Shown here piece by piece: positions 54,489 through 64,000 of a stretch of DNA of 64,000 bases (within the stretch, counting starts at the first letter, position 1; every line of letters starts with the position of its first letter). Source of the stretch: Lachnospiraceae bacterium 28-4 (lineage in GTDB: Bacteria; Bacillota; Clostridia; Lachnospirales; Lachnospiraceae); the NCBI GenBank assembly GCA_000403275.2, contig KE159598.1, forward strand, positions 894,356 to 958,355. The letters are read 5' to 3'. The position numbers were made by a program, and so were the translations under genes. The notes under the pieces were generated by a model. That model searched no databases. It was not told the origin of the DNA and worked only from the letters and a program-made list of their open reading frames with translations.

Positions 54489-54513
54489 AATTCGTAGTGG
54501 TTTACTAGGAATT
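54489..54513 (+). promoter_or_regulatory. Palindrome at the nifS transcription start, candidate operator
   Basis: AATTCGTAGT (left) and ACTAGGAATT (right) pair except for one G-G, spaced by 5 nt. It covers the likely +1 region. It may bind an Fe-S-responsive or other repressor; no known consensus is matched confidently. Confidence 0.5.
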
Positions 54514-54539
54514 GAAAAAGAAAGGATTGATGATATAAA

Positions 54540-55730
54540 ATGGGAGAATTCATTTATTTAGATAACGCGGCGACGACAAAAACGGCGCCGGAAGCGGTGG
54601 AAGCAATGCTTCCCTATTTTACGGATTTTTATGGGAATCCGAGCAGCATTTATTCCCTTGGAGCCTCGGCCCAAAAGGCCGTGGAGGAAGCGCGGGAGCA
54701 GATAGCATCTACCCTCGGAGCGAAGAGCAATGAGATATATTTTACAGGAGGAGGCTCCGAGTCCGACAACTGGGCGCTGGTAGCTGCGGCGGAAGCGTAT
54801 GCCGGGAAGGGGAAACATATTATAACTTCGGTGATCGAACATCATGCCGTTCTCCATACTTGCCAATATTTGGAGAAGCGGGGATACGAAGTGACCTGTA
54901 TCGGTGTGGATGAAAACGGTATTTTGAAGCTGGACGAACTGGAGGCGGCGATCCGGCCGGATACGATATTAATTTCCGTGATGTTTGCCAATAATGAAAT
55001 AGGGACGATACAGCCGGTCAGGGAGATCGGCGCGTTAGCAAAGAAACATGGTGTGTTGTTCCATACGGACGCAGTGCAGGCGTATGCCCATCTGCCGATT
55101 CGGGTCGATGAGATGAATATCGATATGCTCAGTGCCAGCGGCCACAAATTCCATGGGCCGAAAGGCACCGGATTTCTTTATATCCGCACCGGGGTGAAGA
55201 TCCGTTCTTTCCTGCATGGAGGACAGCAGGAACGCGGACGGCGGGCAGGTACGGAAAACGTGTCCGGCATCGTAGGGCTCGGGGAGGCCGCACGGCTTGC
55301 TTTTTCCCATATGGAAGAGAGGAGCCGGAAAGAAGCGGGGCTGAGAGACTATCTGATCGAAAGGATCGGGAAGGAAATTCCGTATTGCAGGCTGAACGGC
55401 GATGCCGGGCGGCGGCTTTCGAACAATGTAAACTTTAGTTTTCGGTTTATCGAAGGGGAATCGCTGCTGATCAGCCTGGATAGGAAAGGGATATGCGCGT
55501 CCAGCGGTTCCGCATGCACTTCGGGATCGTTGGATCCTTCCCATGTGCTGCTGGCCATCGGCCTTCCGCACGAAATAGCCCATGGCTCTTTGCGGCTTAC
55601 GGTGAGTTGGGAAAATACTATGGAAGAAATGGACCGGACAGTGGAAGCGGTAAAAGAGATTGTGGAAAGACTGCGCAATATGTCGCCTTTGTATGAGGAT
55701 TTTATCAGGTCGGCCGGTCAGAACCGGTAA
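54540..55730 (+). CDS. nifS: Cysteine desulfurase (NifS/IscS type)
   Basis: Transfers sulfur from cysteine to Fe-S scaffolds and thiolation enzymes. The 396-residue protein has YLDNAATTK, the PLP Lys203 in SASGHKFHGPKG and the catalytic Cys326 in SSGSACTSGS, in the short mobile loop of IscS-type enzymes. AAAGGA precedes the ATG. First gene of nifS-iscU-glycosylase-mnmA-hisJ. Confidence 0.95.
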   Translation: MGEFIYLDNAATTKTAPEAVEAMLPYFTDFYGNPSSIYSLGASAQKAVEEAREQIASTLGAKSNEIYFTGGGSESDNWALVAAAEAYAGKGKHIITSVIEHHAVLHTCQYLEKRGYEVTCIGVDENGILKLDELEAAIRPDTILISVMFANNEIGTIQPVREIGALAKKHGVLFHTDAVQAYAHLPIRVDEMNIDMLSASGHKFHGPKGTGFLYIRTGVKIRSFLHGGQQERGRRAGTENVSGIVGLGEAARLAFSHMEERSRKEAGLRDYLIERIGKEIPYCRLNGDAGRRLSNNVNFSFRFIEGESLLISLDRKGICASSGSACTSGSLDPSHVLLAIGLPHEIAHGSLRLTVSWENTMEEMDRTVEAVKEIVERLRNMSPLYEDFIRSAGQNR

Positions 55731-55795
55731 GAATATTTTGGAAAAGAAAATAAAAAAGATCAATGAAAAAAGCATATGGAAAAGAGGTAAGGATC

Positions 55796-56218
55796 ATGTA
55801 TAGCGATAAAGTAATGGATCATTTTGAAAATCCAAGGAATGTTGGCGAGATTGAGAATGCCAGCGGCGTCGGCACCGTAGGAAATGCAAAGTGCGGCGAT
55901 ATTATGCGTATTTATCTGGATATTGATGATAATGGGATCATCCGGGACTGCAAGTTCAAGACTTTCGGCTGCGGCGCTGCCGTGGCGACAAGCAGCATGG
56001 CGACGGAGCTGGTAAAGGGAAAGAGCATTGAAGAAGCCATGAAAGTGACGAATAAGGCGGTTATGGAGGCGCTCGACGGTCTGCCGCCGGTGAAAGTACA
56101 CTGTTCCCTGCTGGCGGAAGAGGCTATTCATGCGGCGCTATGGGATTATGCGCAGAAAAACGGCATTTGCATTGAGGGATTGGCAGAGCCTAAATCAGAT
56201 ATTCATGATGAAAATTAG
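55796..56218 (+). CDS. iscU: Iron-sulfur cluster scaffold protein IscU/NifU N-terminal type
   Basis: The 140-residue protein has MYSDKVMDHFENPRNVG, Cys in NAKCGD, TFGCGAA and KVHCSLLAEEAI, the three ligand cysteines of IscU. It assembles Fe-S clusters using sulfur from the preceding NifS. ATG 55796 follows GAGGTAAGG; the frame is open from 55763. Confidence 0.94.
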   Translation: MYSDKVMDHFENPRNVGEIENASGVGTVGNAKCGDIMRIYLDIDDNGIIRDCKFKTFGCGAAVATSSMATELVKGKSIEEAMKVTNKAVMEALDGLPPVKVHCSLLAEEAIHAALWDYAQKNGICIEGLAEPKSDIHDEN

Positions 56219-56283
56219 TGTGTGAAGGTGAGAAGCAGTTTTCATACTTTTGTATGGATTATGGGAAAGGCAAGGTTATCTAT

Positions 56284-56787
56284 ATGTACGTGACACATAC
56301 ATTTGAACCCGTCTGTGATGAAAAATCCAGAATATTGATCCTTGGGACATTTCCATCGGTCAAATCGAGAGAAAATGCTTTTTACTATGGACATCCGCAG
56401 AACCGGTTCTGGAAGGTATTGGCGGCTTTGCTGGATGAGAATATTCCTTCCTCCATCGAGGAAAAGAAGAAGATGTTGTTAAAGCATGGCATTGCCATAT
56501 GGGATGTAATCAGTTCCTGCGATATCGAGGGTTCCAGCGACAGTTCGATCAGGAACGTGACAGCCAACGATATTGCCGGTCTTTTGGCGGCCAGCCGCAT
56601 TGAAAAAATTTATGGAAACGGAGATAAGGCATGCCGGCTTTACGATAAGTTCTGCAAGGAAAAGACAAAAAAGGAAATCATACGTCTGCCGTCTACCAGC
56701 CCGGCAAATGCCGCGTTTTCCATGGAAAAATTGTTAAGATCCTGGCAGGTGGTCAAAGAGAGCGATACGGAAACGGAGAAAAAATAA
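56284..56787 (+). CDS. Uracil/deoxyinosine DNA glycosylase-like protein
   Basis: The 167-residue protein belongs to the UDG superfamily, as shown by ILGTFPSVKSRENAFYYGHPQNRFWKVL and the C-terminal LPSTSPANAAFS. Such proteins are annotated as DNA-deoxyinosine glycosylases and remove damaged bases. ATG 56284 is used; the GTG at 56218 overlaps the iscU stop. Its presence between iscU and mnmA is unusual. Confidence 0.82.
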   Translation: MYVTHTFEPVCDEKSRILILGTFPSVKSRENAFYYGHPQNRFWKVLAALLDENIPSSIEEKKKMLLKHGIAIWDVISSCDIEGSSDSSIRNVTANDIAGLLAASRIEKIYGNGDKACRLYDKFCKEKTKKEIIRLPSTSPANAAFSMEKLLRSWQVVKESDTETEKK

Positions 56788-56788
56788 A

Positions 56789-57883
56789 GTGAAGAAAAAA
56801 GTAGTGGTGGGTATGTCGGGAGGAGTGGATTCTTCCGTCGCGGCCTGTCTGTTAAAGGAGCAGGGATATGAAGTCATAGGCGTGACCATGCAGGTATGGC
56901 AGGAGGAAGAGCAGGATGTTGTGGAAGCGGAGGGCGGCTGCTGCGGTCTTTCGGCCGTGGAGGATGCCAGAAGGGTAGCTAATTATTTGCAGATTCCTTA
57001 CTATGTCATGAATTTTAAGAAAGAATTCAAAGAAAAGGTAATGGATTATTTTGTGGAAGAGTATTTGCAGGGAAGAACCCCTAATCCCTGTATTGCATGT
57101 AACCGCTACGTGAAATGGGAATCGCTGCTGCAAAGGAGCCTTGCTATCGGGGCGGATTATATCGCTACCGGGCATTACGCCAGGATAAAACAGCTTTCCA
57201 ACGGCAGATATGCCGTCTGCCATTCGGCAACGGCCAGAAAGGATCAGACCTATGCCCTTTATGGACTGACGCAGTACCAGCTGGCACATACCCTGATGCC
57301 TGTGGGAGATTATGAAAAAGAAGAAATCAGAGAGATAGCTCTGCGCAAAGGGCTTCCCGTAGCCCACAAACCGGACAGCCAGGAAATATGCTTTGTACCG
57401 GACAATGATTATGCGGCTTTTATAGATCGCCAGGCGGGGGAACGGGTTCCGGGACCGGGAAATTTTATCACTTCTTCCGGCGAGATATTGGCGGAGCATA
57501 AAGGGATTACCCATTATACCATAGGGCAGAGAAAAGGATTGCATCTGGCTATGGGTCATCCGGTATTTGTGACGCAGATTCTGCCGGAGACGAATGAAGT
57601 AGTGATAGGGGAGAGCGGGGATGTATTTTCAACGGAACTGTTCTGTAACAGAATCAATTATATGGGAATGGAAGACTTGCAGTCGCCAAGAAAGGTAACG
57701 GCGAAAATAAGATATGGCCATAAAGGGGCTGCCTGTACGATTGAAAAAACAGGGGAAGACGAAATAAAATGTATCTTTGAAGAGCCGGTAAGGGCAGTGA
57801 CGCCGGGACAGGCGGCCGTGTTTTATGAGGAAGGCTGCGTACTCGGCGGCGGAACGATTAAAAGGAGGGAAAGCGTTTCATGA
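56789..57883 (+). CDS. mnmA: tRNA-specific 2-thiouridylase MnmA
   Basis: Adds sulfur to U34 of Lys, Glu and Gln tRNAs. The 364-residue protein has the P-loop GMSGGVDSSV, Cys101 in TPNPCIACNRYVKW and Cys201 in SQEICFVPD, the catalytic pair, and GHYARI. Start is GTG at 56789, 1 bp after the previous stop. NifS can feed it sulfur, so the operon order is functional. Confidence 0.96.
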   Translation: MKKKVVVGMSGGVDSSVAACLLKEQGYEVIGVTMQVWQEEEQDVVEAEGGCCGLSAVEDARRVANYLQIPYYVMNFKKEFKEKVMDYFVEEYLQGRTPNPCIACNRYVKWESLLQRSLAIGADYIATGHYARIKQLSNGRYAVCHSATARKDQTYALYGLTQYQLAHTLMPVGDYEKEEIREIALRKGLPVAHKPDSQEICFVPDNDYAAFIDRQAGERVPGPGNFITSSGEILAEHKGITHYTIGQRKGLHLAMGHPVFVTQILPETNEVVIGESGDVFSTELFCNRINYMGMEDLQSPRKVTAKIRYGHKGAACTIEKTGEDEIKCIFEEPVRAVTPGQAAVFYEEGCVLGGGTIKRRESVS

Positions 57884-58698
57884 AGATTCTGGCTGACTGC
57901 CATTTACATACTTCTTTTTCCGGGGATTCGGAAAGCCCCATGGAAGGCATGATTGAAAAAGCGATAGCTATGGGAATGGAAACACTGTGCTTTACGGAAC
58001 ATATGGATATGGATTTCCCCTATCTGCCGTCGGAGGAGCAGGGACGCTTTGAACTGGATACGGATGCGTACCGGCTCGGCTTTGACCAATGCAGGAGAAA
58101 ATACGAAGGAAAGATCGGCCTTAACTTCGGCGTGGAACTTGGCATCCAGCCCCATATTGCCGGGAAGTTAAAAGAATATACGGAAAAACATGATTTTGAT
58201 TTTATCATTGCATCCTCCCATATCTGCAATAGAAGAGATCCCTATTATCAGGAGTTCTATGAAGGGAGAACGGAAGAAGAGGCATACCGCGAATATTTTC
58301 AGTCCATATTGGATAACTTAACAGCATTCGCTGATTTTGACGTCTATGGGCATTTGGATTATGTGGTGCGTTACGGGCCGGGGAAGGATAAGAATTATTC
58401 TTATGAAAAATATGAGGATATTCTGGATCCCATACTGCGCTGGCTGGCAGAAAACGGAAAGGGAATAGAAATCAATACCGGGGCGATACCTCATGGGCTC
58501 CGGGAATTGAATCCCTGCACCGGCATTATAAAACGTTACCGCGCGCTGGGAGGGGAAATTATCACCGTCGGTTCGGACGCCCATGCACCGCAGCGGATTG
58601 CGGAAGGATTTGACAGGGCAGCGGATATTTTAAGGGCTTGCGGCTGTCAATATTACACCGTTTTTTCAAGCAGACGCCCCAGGCAGATAAAATTGTAA
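57880..58698 (+). CDS. hisJ: PHP-domain histidinol-phosphatase (HisJ/HisK)
   Basis: The 272-residue PHP protein has DCHLHTSFSGDS, TEHMDM and GHLDYVVRYGP, the metal-binding motifs; it dephosphorylates histidinol phosphate in histidine synthesis. No other his gene is nearby. Its ATG overlaps the mnmA stop (ATGA). Confidence 0.88.
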   Translation: MKILADCHLHTSFSGDSESPMEGMIEKAIAMGMETLCFTEHMDMDFPYLPSEEQGRFELDTDAYRLGFDQCRRKYEGKIGLNFGVELGIQPHIAGKLKEYTEKHDFDFIIASSHICNRRDPYYQEFYEGRTEEEAYREYFQSILDNLTAFADFDVYGHLDYVVRYGPGKDKNYSYEKYEDILDPILRWLAENGKGIEINTGAIPHGLRELNPCTGIIKRYRALGGEIITVGSDAHAPQRIAEGFDRAADILRACGCQYYTVFSSRRPRQIKL

Positions 58699-58746
58699 AG
58701 AATTTATTAAAAAACCGGCGAAATGCAAATATTTTTGATTTACATC

Positions 58747-58775
58747 TTGAATTTTCTGGACAAATTAGGTAAAAT
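58747..58775 (+). promoter_or_regulatory. Promoter of gapA
   Basis: TTGAAT (58747-58752), 17 bp, TAAAAT (58770-58775). A second TTGACA at 58794 has no good -10. Confidence 0.65.
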
Positions 58776-58858
58776 AATCCTGCTGATAAAGTTTTGACAA
58801 TCGTTTAAGGATGGTTGCAAAATAATATAAACAAATTATTTTCTAGGAGGAAACTAAA

Positions 58859-59860
58859 ATGGCAGTAAGAGTAGCAATTAATGGTTTCGGCCGTATCGGT
58901 CGTCTTGCTTTCAGACAGATGTTTGGAGCAGAAGGATACGAAGTAGTAGCAATCAACGATTTGACAAGCCCTAAGATGTTGGCTCATTTGCTGAAATACG
59001 ATTCTTCACAGGGTAAATATGCAAAAGCAGATACAGTAACGGCTGGTGAAGATTCTATTACAGTTGACGGAAAGACTATTACGATCTACAAAGAAGCAGA
59101 TGCTAACAAGCTTCCTTGGGGAGAATTGAAAGTTGATGTTGTTCTGGAATGTACAGGATTCTATACATCCAAAGACAAAGCACAGGCACACATCAATGCC
59201 GGCGCACGTAAGGTTGTTATTTCCGCACCTGCCGGAAACGATCTTCCTACTATCGTTTATAACGTAAACCATGATACATTGAAGCCGGAAGATACGATTA
59301 TCTCCGCTGCATCCTGTACAACAAACTGCCTGGCTCCTATGGCAAAAGCATTGAATGATCTGGCTGGAATCAAATCCGGTATTATGAGTACGATCCATGC
59401 TTATACAGGCGATCAGATGATCCTTGACGGCCCTCAGAGAAAAGGCGATCTGAGAAGAAGCCGCGCAGGCGCTGTAAATATCGTTCCGAACTCTACAGGC
59501 GCTGCAAAGGCAATCGGCCTTGTTATTCCTGAACTGAACGGCAAGCTGATCGGTTCTGCTCAGCGTGTTCCTACACCGACAGGTTCTACTACGATCTTAG
59601 TTGCAACTGTTGAGAAGTCCGTAACGAAAGATGAGATCAACGCAGCTATGAAAGCAGCAGCAACAGAGTCCTTCGGATACAATGAAGATGAAATCGTTTC
59701 CTCCGATATCGTAGGAAGCACATACGGATCTATCTTCGATGCTACTCAGACAATGGTTGGCGAAGACAATCTGGTTCAGGTAGTTTCCTGGTATGACAAT
59801 GAGAATTCTTACACAAGCCAGATGGTAAGAACGATCAAATATTTCTCTGAATTAGCATAA
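58859..59860 (+). CDS. gapA: Glyceraldehyde-3-phosphate dehydrogenase
   Basis: The 333-residue enzyme oxidises glyceraldehyde 3-phosphate with NAD. It has the Rossmann start INGFGRIGR, the catalytic Cys153 in [12 protein letters not shown] and [14 protein letters not shown] precedes the ATG. Codons are the pick of the highly expressed set (many AAC, GGC, CTG), unlike most neighbours. Head of gapA-pgk-tpiA. Confidence 0.98.
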   Translation: MAVRVAINGFGRIGRLAFRQMFGAEGYEVVAINDLTSPKMLAHLLKYDSSQGKYAKADTVTAGEDSITVDGKTITIYKEADANKLPWGELKVDVVLECTGFYTSKDKAQAHINAGARKVVISAPAGNDLPTIVYNVNHDTLKPEDTIISAASCTTNCLAPMAKALNDLAGIKSGIMSTIHAYTGDQMILDGPQRKGDLRRSRAGAVNIVPNSTGAAKAIGLVIPELNGKLIGSAQRVPTPTGSTTILVATVEKSVTKDEINAAMKAAATESFGYNEDEIVSSDIVGSTYGSIFDATQTMVGEDNLVQVVSWYDNENSYTSQMVRTIKYFSELA

Positions 59861-59894
59861 GCGGCTATAGCTATAGTATTTCAGTAAGACCTAT

Positions 59895-59925
59895 AAAGGT
59901 CCGGTCGTATGGGCCGGGCCTTTCA
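59895..59925 (+). terminator. Weak hairpin between gapA and pgk
   Basis: AAAGGTCCGG pairs with CCGGGCCTTT, with one wobble, but the T-run is short. It may lower expression of pgk relative to gapA. Confidence 0.5.
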
Positions 59926-59957
59926 TTATGTTAAAATATCATATGGAGGCGATGATC

Positions 59958-61181
59958 ATGGGATTAAACAAAAAATCAGTAGATGATATCAATGTAAGCG
60001 GAAAGCGCGTATTGGTAAGATGTGATTTTAACGTTCCGTTGAAAAACGGGGAAATTACGGATGAAACACGTATTGTAGCGGCTCTTCCTACCATTCAGAA
60101 ATTATTAAAGGATGGCGGCAAAGTAATTCTTTGCTCTCATCTTGGTAAGGTAAAGAATGGCCCTAATGAGGGAGAATCCCTGGCTCCGGTTGCGGAAAGA
60201 CTTTCCGAGAAGCTTGGAAAAGAGGTAAACTTTGTTGCAGATTATAATGTAACGGGCGAAGCAGCTACGGCAGCAGTGGAAGCAATGAAAGAAGGAGATG
60301 TTGTGCTTCTTCAGAATACACGTTTCCGCGGAAAAGAGGAGACGAAGAACGGTGAAGAGTTCAGCAAAGAGCTGGCAGAATTAGCAGACGTGTATGTATG
60401 CGATGCTTTTGGGTCTTCCCACAGGGCACATGCATCCGTTGCGGGCGTAACAGAGTTTATCCGTGCAAAAGGCGGGGAATGCGCAGTTGGATATTTGATG
60501 CAGAAAGAAATAGATTTCCTCGGAAATGCAGTGGAAAATCCGGTAAGGCCGTTTGTTGCGATTCTTGGCGGTGCAAAAGTTGCGGATAAGCTGAATGTAA
60601 TCAATAACCTTCTGGAAAAATGTGATACGCTTATTATTGGCGGCGGTATGGCTTTTACCTTCCTGAAAGCAAAGGGATATGAGATCGGCAATTCCTTAGT
60701 GGACGAAGAAAAAATCGATTACTGTAAAGAAATGATGGATAAGGCGGAGAAGCTTGGCAAGAAGCTGTTGCTCCCGATCGACACGACCATTGCGGCAGGA
60801 TTCCCGAATCCTATCGATGCGGAAATCGAAGTATCCATTGTAGATGCGGATAAGATCCCGGCTGATATGGAAGGTCTTGATATCGGTGAAAAGACAGCGG
60901 AATTATATGCGGATGCGGTAAAATCTGCAAAAACTGTCGTTTGGAACGGACCGATGGGCGTATTTGAAAACCCTGTTCTTGCAAAAGGTACGATTGCGGT
61001 AGCGAAAGCGCTGGCAGAAACGGATGCGACGACGATTATCGGCGGCGGCGACAGTGCGGCGGCAGTAAACCAGCTGGGATTTGCAGACAAGATGTCCCAT
61101 ATTTCCACAGGCGGCGGCGCTTCATTGGAATTCCTGGAAGGAAAGGAACTGCCGGGCGTTATGGCGGCGGACGATAAATAA
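59958..61181 (+). CDS. pgk: Phosphoglycerate kinase
   Basis: Makes ATP from 1,3-bisphosphoglycerate. The 407-residue protein has [26 protein letters not shown] and [16 protein letters not shown] 59958 is 8 nt after GGAGG; the upstream codons from 59928 are unlikely. Confidence 0.97.
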   Translation: MGLNKKSVDDINVSGKRVLVRCDFNVPLKNGEITDETRIVAALPTIQKLLKDGGKVILCSHLGKVKNGPNEGESLAPVAERLSEKLGKEVNFVADYNVTGEAATAAVEAMKEGDVVLLQNTRFRGKEETKNGEEFSKELAELADVYVCDAFGSSHRAHASVAGVTEFIRAKGGECAVGYLMQKEIDFLGNAVENPVRPFVAILGGAKVADKLNVINNLLEKCDTLIIGGGMAFTFLKAKGYEIGNSLVDEEKIDYCKEMMDKAEKLGKKLLLPIDTTIAAGFPNPIDAEIEVSIVDADKIPADMEGLDIGEKTAELYADAVKSAKTVVWNGPMGVFENPVLAKGTIAVAKALAETDATTIIGGGDSAAAVNQLGFADKMSHISTGGGASLEFLEGKELPGVMAADDK

Positions 61182-61220
61182 GGATAAGTGAAGAATAGAT
61201 TAATGTAAGGAGAAACGAAA

Positions 61221-61970
<750 letters not shown>

Positions 61971-62002
61971 TAGGTTATAAGTAAAGAAAAAAGAAACCAC
62001 AG

Positions 62003-62045
62003 GCACCGGATATGGGAAAAATGAGTTCCGTATCCGGTGCTTTTT
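62003..62045 (+). terminator. Terminator after tpiA
   Basis: GCACCGGATA (62003-62012) pairs perfectly with TATCCGGTGC (62031-62040), followed by TTTTTA. Confidence 0.9.
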
Positions 62046-62068
62046 ACATATGAAAACGGGGAAAATGC

Positions 62069-62097
62069 TTGACAAAGGCGAAGAGGACAAATATAAT
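62069..62097 (+). promoter_or_regulatory. Perfect sigma-A promoter for the CotH-like gene
   Basis: TTGACA (62069-62074), 17 bp, TATAAT (62092-62097). A vegetative promoter of this quality is unexpected for a spore coat kinase. Confidence 0.85.
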
Positions 62098-62140
62098 GTT
62101 TTGAAATGTATTTGAATGCTATCGGAAACAATATTAAGAA

Positions 62141-64000
62141 ATGAGAAAGGGAGTCTTTAAAATTTTTAAGAATAAAGAAAAAATTTGTATCTGCTTTCTG
62201 GCAGGAATTATGATATTAGCATTAATATTTTTGATTCAAAAGGACACCGCCGAAACAGGTGGCGGAACGGAGCAGCAAAGTATGGCGGACGAAGGGCCGG
62301 AGCTTCATATTCTGACGGGGAGCGGTTTTTATGACGAGGATATTCGGATAGAAGTGGAACTGGAAAAAGAAGGGAAGGTTTTTTATACTTCCGATGGATC
62401 TATGCCGGCTAAGGAAGAGGGCGGAAGCACGCTCTTATACAAAGAACCGGTTTTTCTTGCTGCGGAGGAAGAAGAGTCGGTGGAAGTTTACCGATTTTTG
62501 GCTGTTTTTCAGGATGGAACGGAATCGGAGATAGTAACCAATACTTATTTTATGGGAAAAAATATTAAAGACCGCTACGATACGATGATTATCAGCCTTG
62601 CGGCGGAAGATGATGATTTATATGGGTATGAAAACGGCATTTTTGTGGAAGGAAAGCTGCGGGCGGATTGGGAAGCGCAGCATCCGGGAGAGGAAGCGGC
62701 CTTTGATGCGCCGGCTAATTATAATGTGAGAGGAAGGGAAAGTGAGAGAAACGTCCATATAGAAATATTTGAACCGGACGGAAAAAGGCTGGCGGCCCAG
62801 AATGGAGGCATCCGCATTTCCGGAAATTTCACGAGGCAGTCGGAGCAGAAATCTTTTAAGCTTTATGCAAGAAAAGAGTACGATGAAGAGGAAAACCGGT
62901 TTTGCATTCCCCTGTTTGAAGATATGCGTTCTATACAAGGGGGAAATGTAATCGACCAATATAAATCGATAAAGATCCGAAATACGGGAAATGACCGTTC
63001 GGAGGGTTTTATCAGAGATGAGCTTGGTATGCGGCTGGCGACGGAGGCCGGCTTTGCGGATACGCAGTCGGTGCGGCCTGTCAGCGTTTATATAAATGGA
63101 AGATACCAGGGGCTGTATTGGATGCATTCCACTTATGACGAGGAATATTTTGAAGAAAAGTATGGAAAATATGACGGCGAAATGGTTGTGATAGGAACCA
63201 GCGAAATGAATATGTCGGGCGGTGATGAAATAGAAAACCGTTATGCCGGGGAGTATAATGAAATATATGCAAAATACAGCACTTCGGATCTGACGGAAGA
63301 CGAAATATGCAGGGAATTAAACAGCGTTATCGATATAAAAAATTATTTACAGTATTATGCGCTGGAAATTTATATGGCAAATCGTGACTGGCCTTATAAT
63401 AATGTTCAGGCATATCGGTATGTAGCCGCGGATGGCGGAGAGTATACGGAAAATTCGGTATTCGACGGAAGATACCGATATCTTTTGTATGATGTGGATA
63501 CGACGATGGGGCTGGGAACCATAAGGGAAAGCCTGAATCCCGATCAGAGCTTTGAAACCCTCGTTTTGCTGGAGGAGAGGGGATATGCGCCTTTATTTAC
63601 GGCCTTGATGGAACGGGAAGACTGCCGGGAATATTTTGCGGCGTATACATGCAATTTATTAAACGGGGCATATTCTACGGAGAATGTGGCGAATGTGCTG
63701 GAGGACATGCATCAGCTAAGAAAGAATGAGATGCTGGAATATATCGAAGAGAGCATAAGGAATCCAGAACTCCCGGAGATCGGGGAACCGTATTTGGAAA
63801 TGCAGATGGACTGCATCAGGGCATGGGCGGAAACCGCGCCGGAAAGCATGCTGGAGGGAATGCGGCAAAAATGGCAGTTAGGTGAAGTCTATACTCTTTA
63901 TTTGCAGCTTCCCGATGGGGAAGGCGCAAGAATCAATGATATGACGGTAACGGAGCCGGAATTTATTGGCAGGTACTTAAGCGGATGCGATACCTGGCTG
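62141..64000 (+). CDS. CotH kinase family protein, C-terminus cut off by the window
   Basis: The frame is open from the ATG at 62141 to the window end (620 codons). It has a membrane anchor or signal (CFLAGIMILALIFLIQ, about 17-33), a chitobiase/CHB_HEX-like segment (about 55-125, FYTSDGSMP) and a CotH kinase domain (about 145-505). The domain shows KIRNTGNDRSEGFIRDELG, the Mg-binding LLYDVDTTMGLG and the ALEIYMANRDW region. CotH kinases phosphorylate proteins in spore coats, but this one is membrane-bound and has a sigma-A promoter, so an envelope or surface role is as likely. The ribosome-binding site is weak. Confidence 0.85.
   Translation, partial: MRKGVFKIFKNKEKICICFLAGIMILALIFLIQKDTAETGGGTEQQSMADEGPELHILTGSGFYDEDIRIEVELEKEGKVFYTSDGSMPAKEEGGSTLLYKEPVFLAAEEEESVEVYRFLAVFQDGTESEIVTNTYFMGKNIKDRYDTMIISLAAEDDDLYGYENGIFVEGKLRADWEAQHPGEEAAFDAPANYNVRGRESERNVHIEIFEPDGKRLAAQNGGIRISGNFTRQSEQKSFKLYARKEYDEEENRFCIPLFEDMRSIQGGNVIDQYKSIKIRNTGNDRSEGFIRDELGMRLATEAGFADTQSVRPVSVYINGRYQGLYWMHSTYDEEYFEEKYGKYDGEMVVIGTSEMNMSGGDEIENRYAGEYNEIYAKYSTSDLTEDEICRELNSVIDIKNYLQYYALEIYMANRDWPYNNVQAYRYVAADGGEYTENSVFDGRYRYLLYDVDTTMGLGTIRESLNPDQSFETLVLLEERGYAPLFTALMEREDCREYFAAYTCNLLNGAYSTENVANVLEDMHQLRKNEMLEYIEESIRNPELPEIGEPYLEMQMDCIRAWAETAPESMLEGMRQKWQLGEVYTLYLQLPDGEGARINDMTVTEPEFIGRYLSGCDTWL

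Overview
The window looks like a chromosomal segment of a spore-forming, low-to-mid-GC Firmicute, most likely a Lachnospiraceae (Clostridium cluster XIVa) member. The evidence is the complete spoIIIAA-AH operon, spoIVB, a Spo0A-type DNA-binding protein, SpoIIM, CotF-like coat proteins, a CotH-family protein, purine-rich Shine-Dalgarno sites, TTGACA/TATAAT promoters and the classic clostridial block nusB-xseA-xseB-ispA-dxs-tlyA-nadK-argR-recN-spoIVB. I see no rRNA, tRNA or CRISPR array. Almost everything is housekeeping DNA with short gaps, and the unusual material sits in a handful of larger intergenic regions.

Layout. 1-7.5 kb: end of nrnA, truB, ribF, a Na/Pi cotransporter, an SH3-NlpC/P60 cell-wall hydrolase, rpsO and pnp. 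7.5-13.3 kb: a stand-alone glycyl-radical protein on the minus strand, then spoIIIAA-AH. 13.3-16.6 kb: a tandem hairpin repeat, prfC and a transglutaminase-like lipoprotein, which interrupt the usual synteny. 16.6-28.2 kb: Asp23/Gls24 protein, nusB through recN and spoIVB, then a structured repeat and a receiver-less spo0A-like gene. 28-35 kb: glgA, a MurJ/SpoVB-type flippase, NUDIX, mntP, two CotF-like genes, a group II intron placed just after a terminator, and a GNAT acetyltransferase. 35.7-44.7 kb: RqcH/NFACT, a second structured repeat, yicC-remA-gmk-rpoZ, rimO-pgsA-cinA and an unrecognised membrane protein. 44.7-54.4 kb: SOS-regulated recA-recX, rny, an aminotransferase, NUDIX (ADP-ribose type), spoIIM, DAHP synthase, a palindromic element, a third structured repeat and a second flippase. 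54.5-58.7 kb: nifS-iscU-DNA glycosylase-mnmA-hisJ. 58.7-64 kb: gapA-pgk-tpiA and the start of a CotH-family gene cut by the window edge.

How it fits together. SpoIIIA proteins and SpoIVB act in mother cell-forespore communication. The CotF, CotH and SpoIIM genes add to the sporulation theme. NifS, IscU and MnmA form a sulfur-trafficking set for Fe-S clusters and tRNA thiolation. gapA-pgk-tpiA is lower glycolysis.

The most unusual feature is a family of three ~250-340 bp intergenic elements (27160-27502, 37690-37936, 52720-53013). They share a ~145-nt multi-hairpin core in which several stems differ between copies but keep pairing, and each is framed by long outer arms that are complementary within a copy yet unrelated between copies. 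Two copies end just upstream of a promoter. A second notable point is that the gene in the spo0A position after spoIVB has the Spo0A effector domain but no receiver domain.
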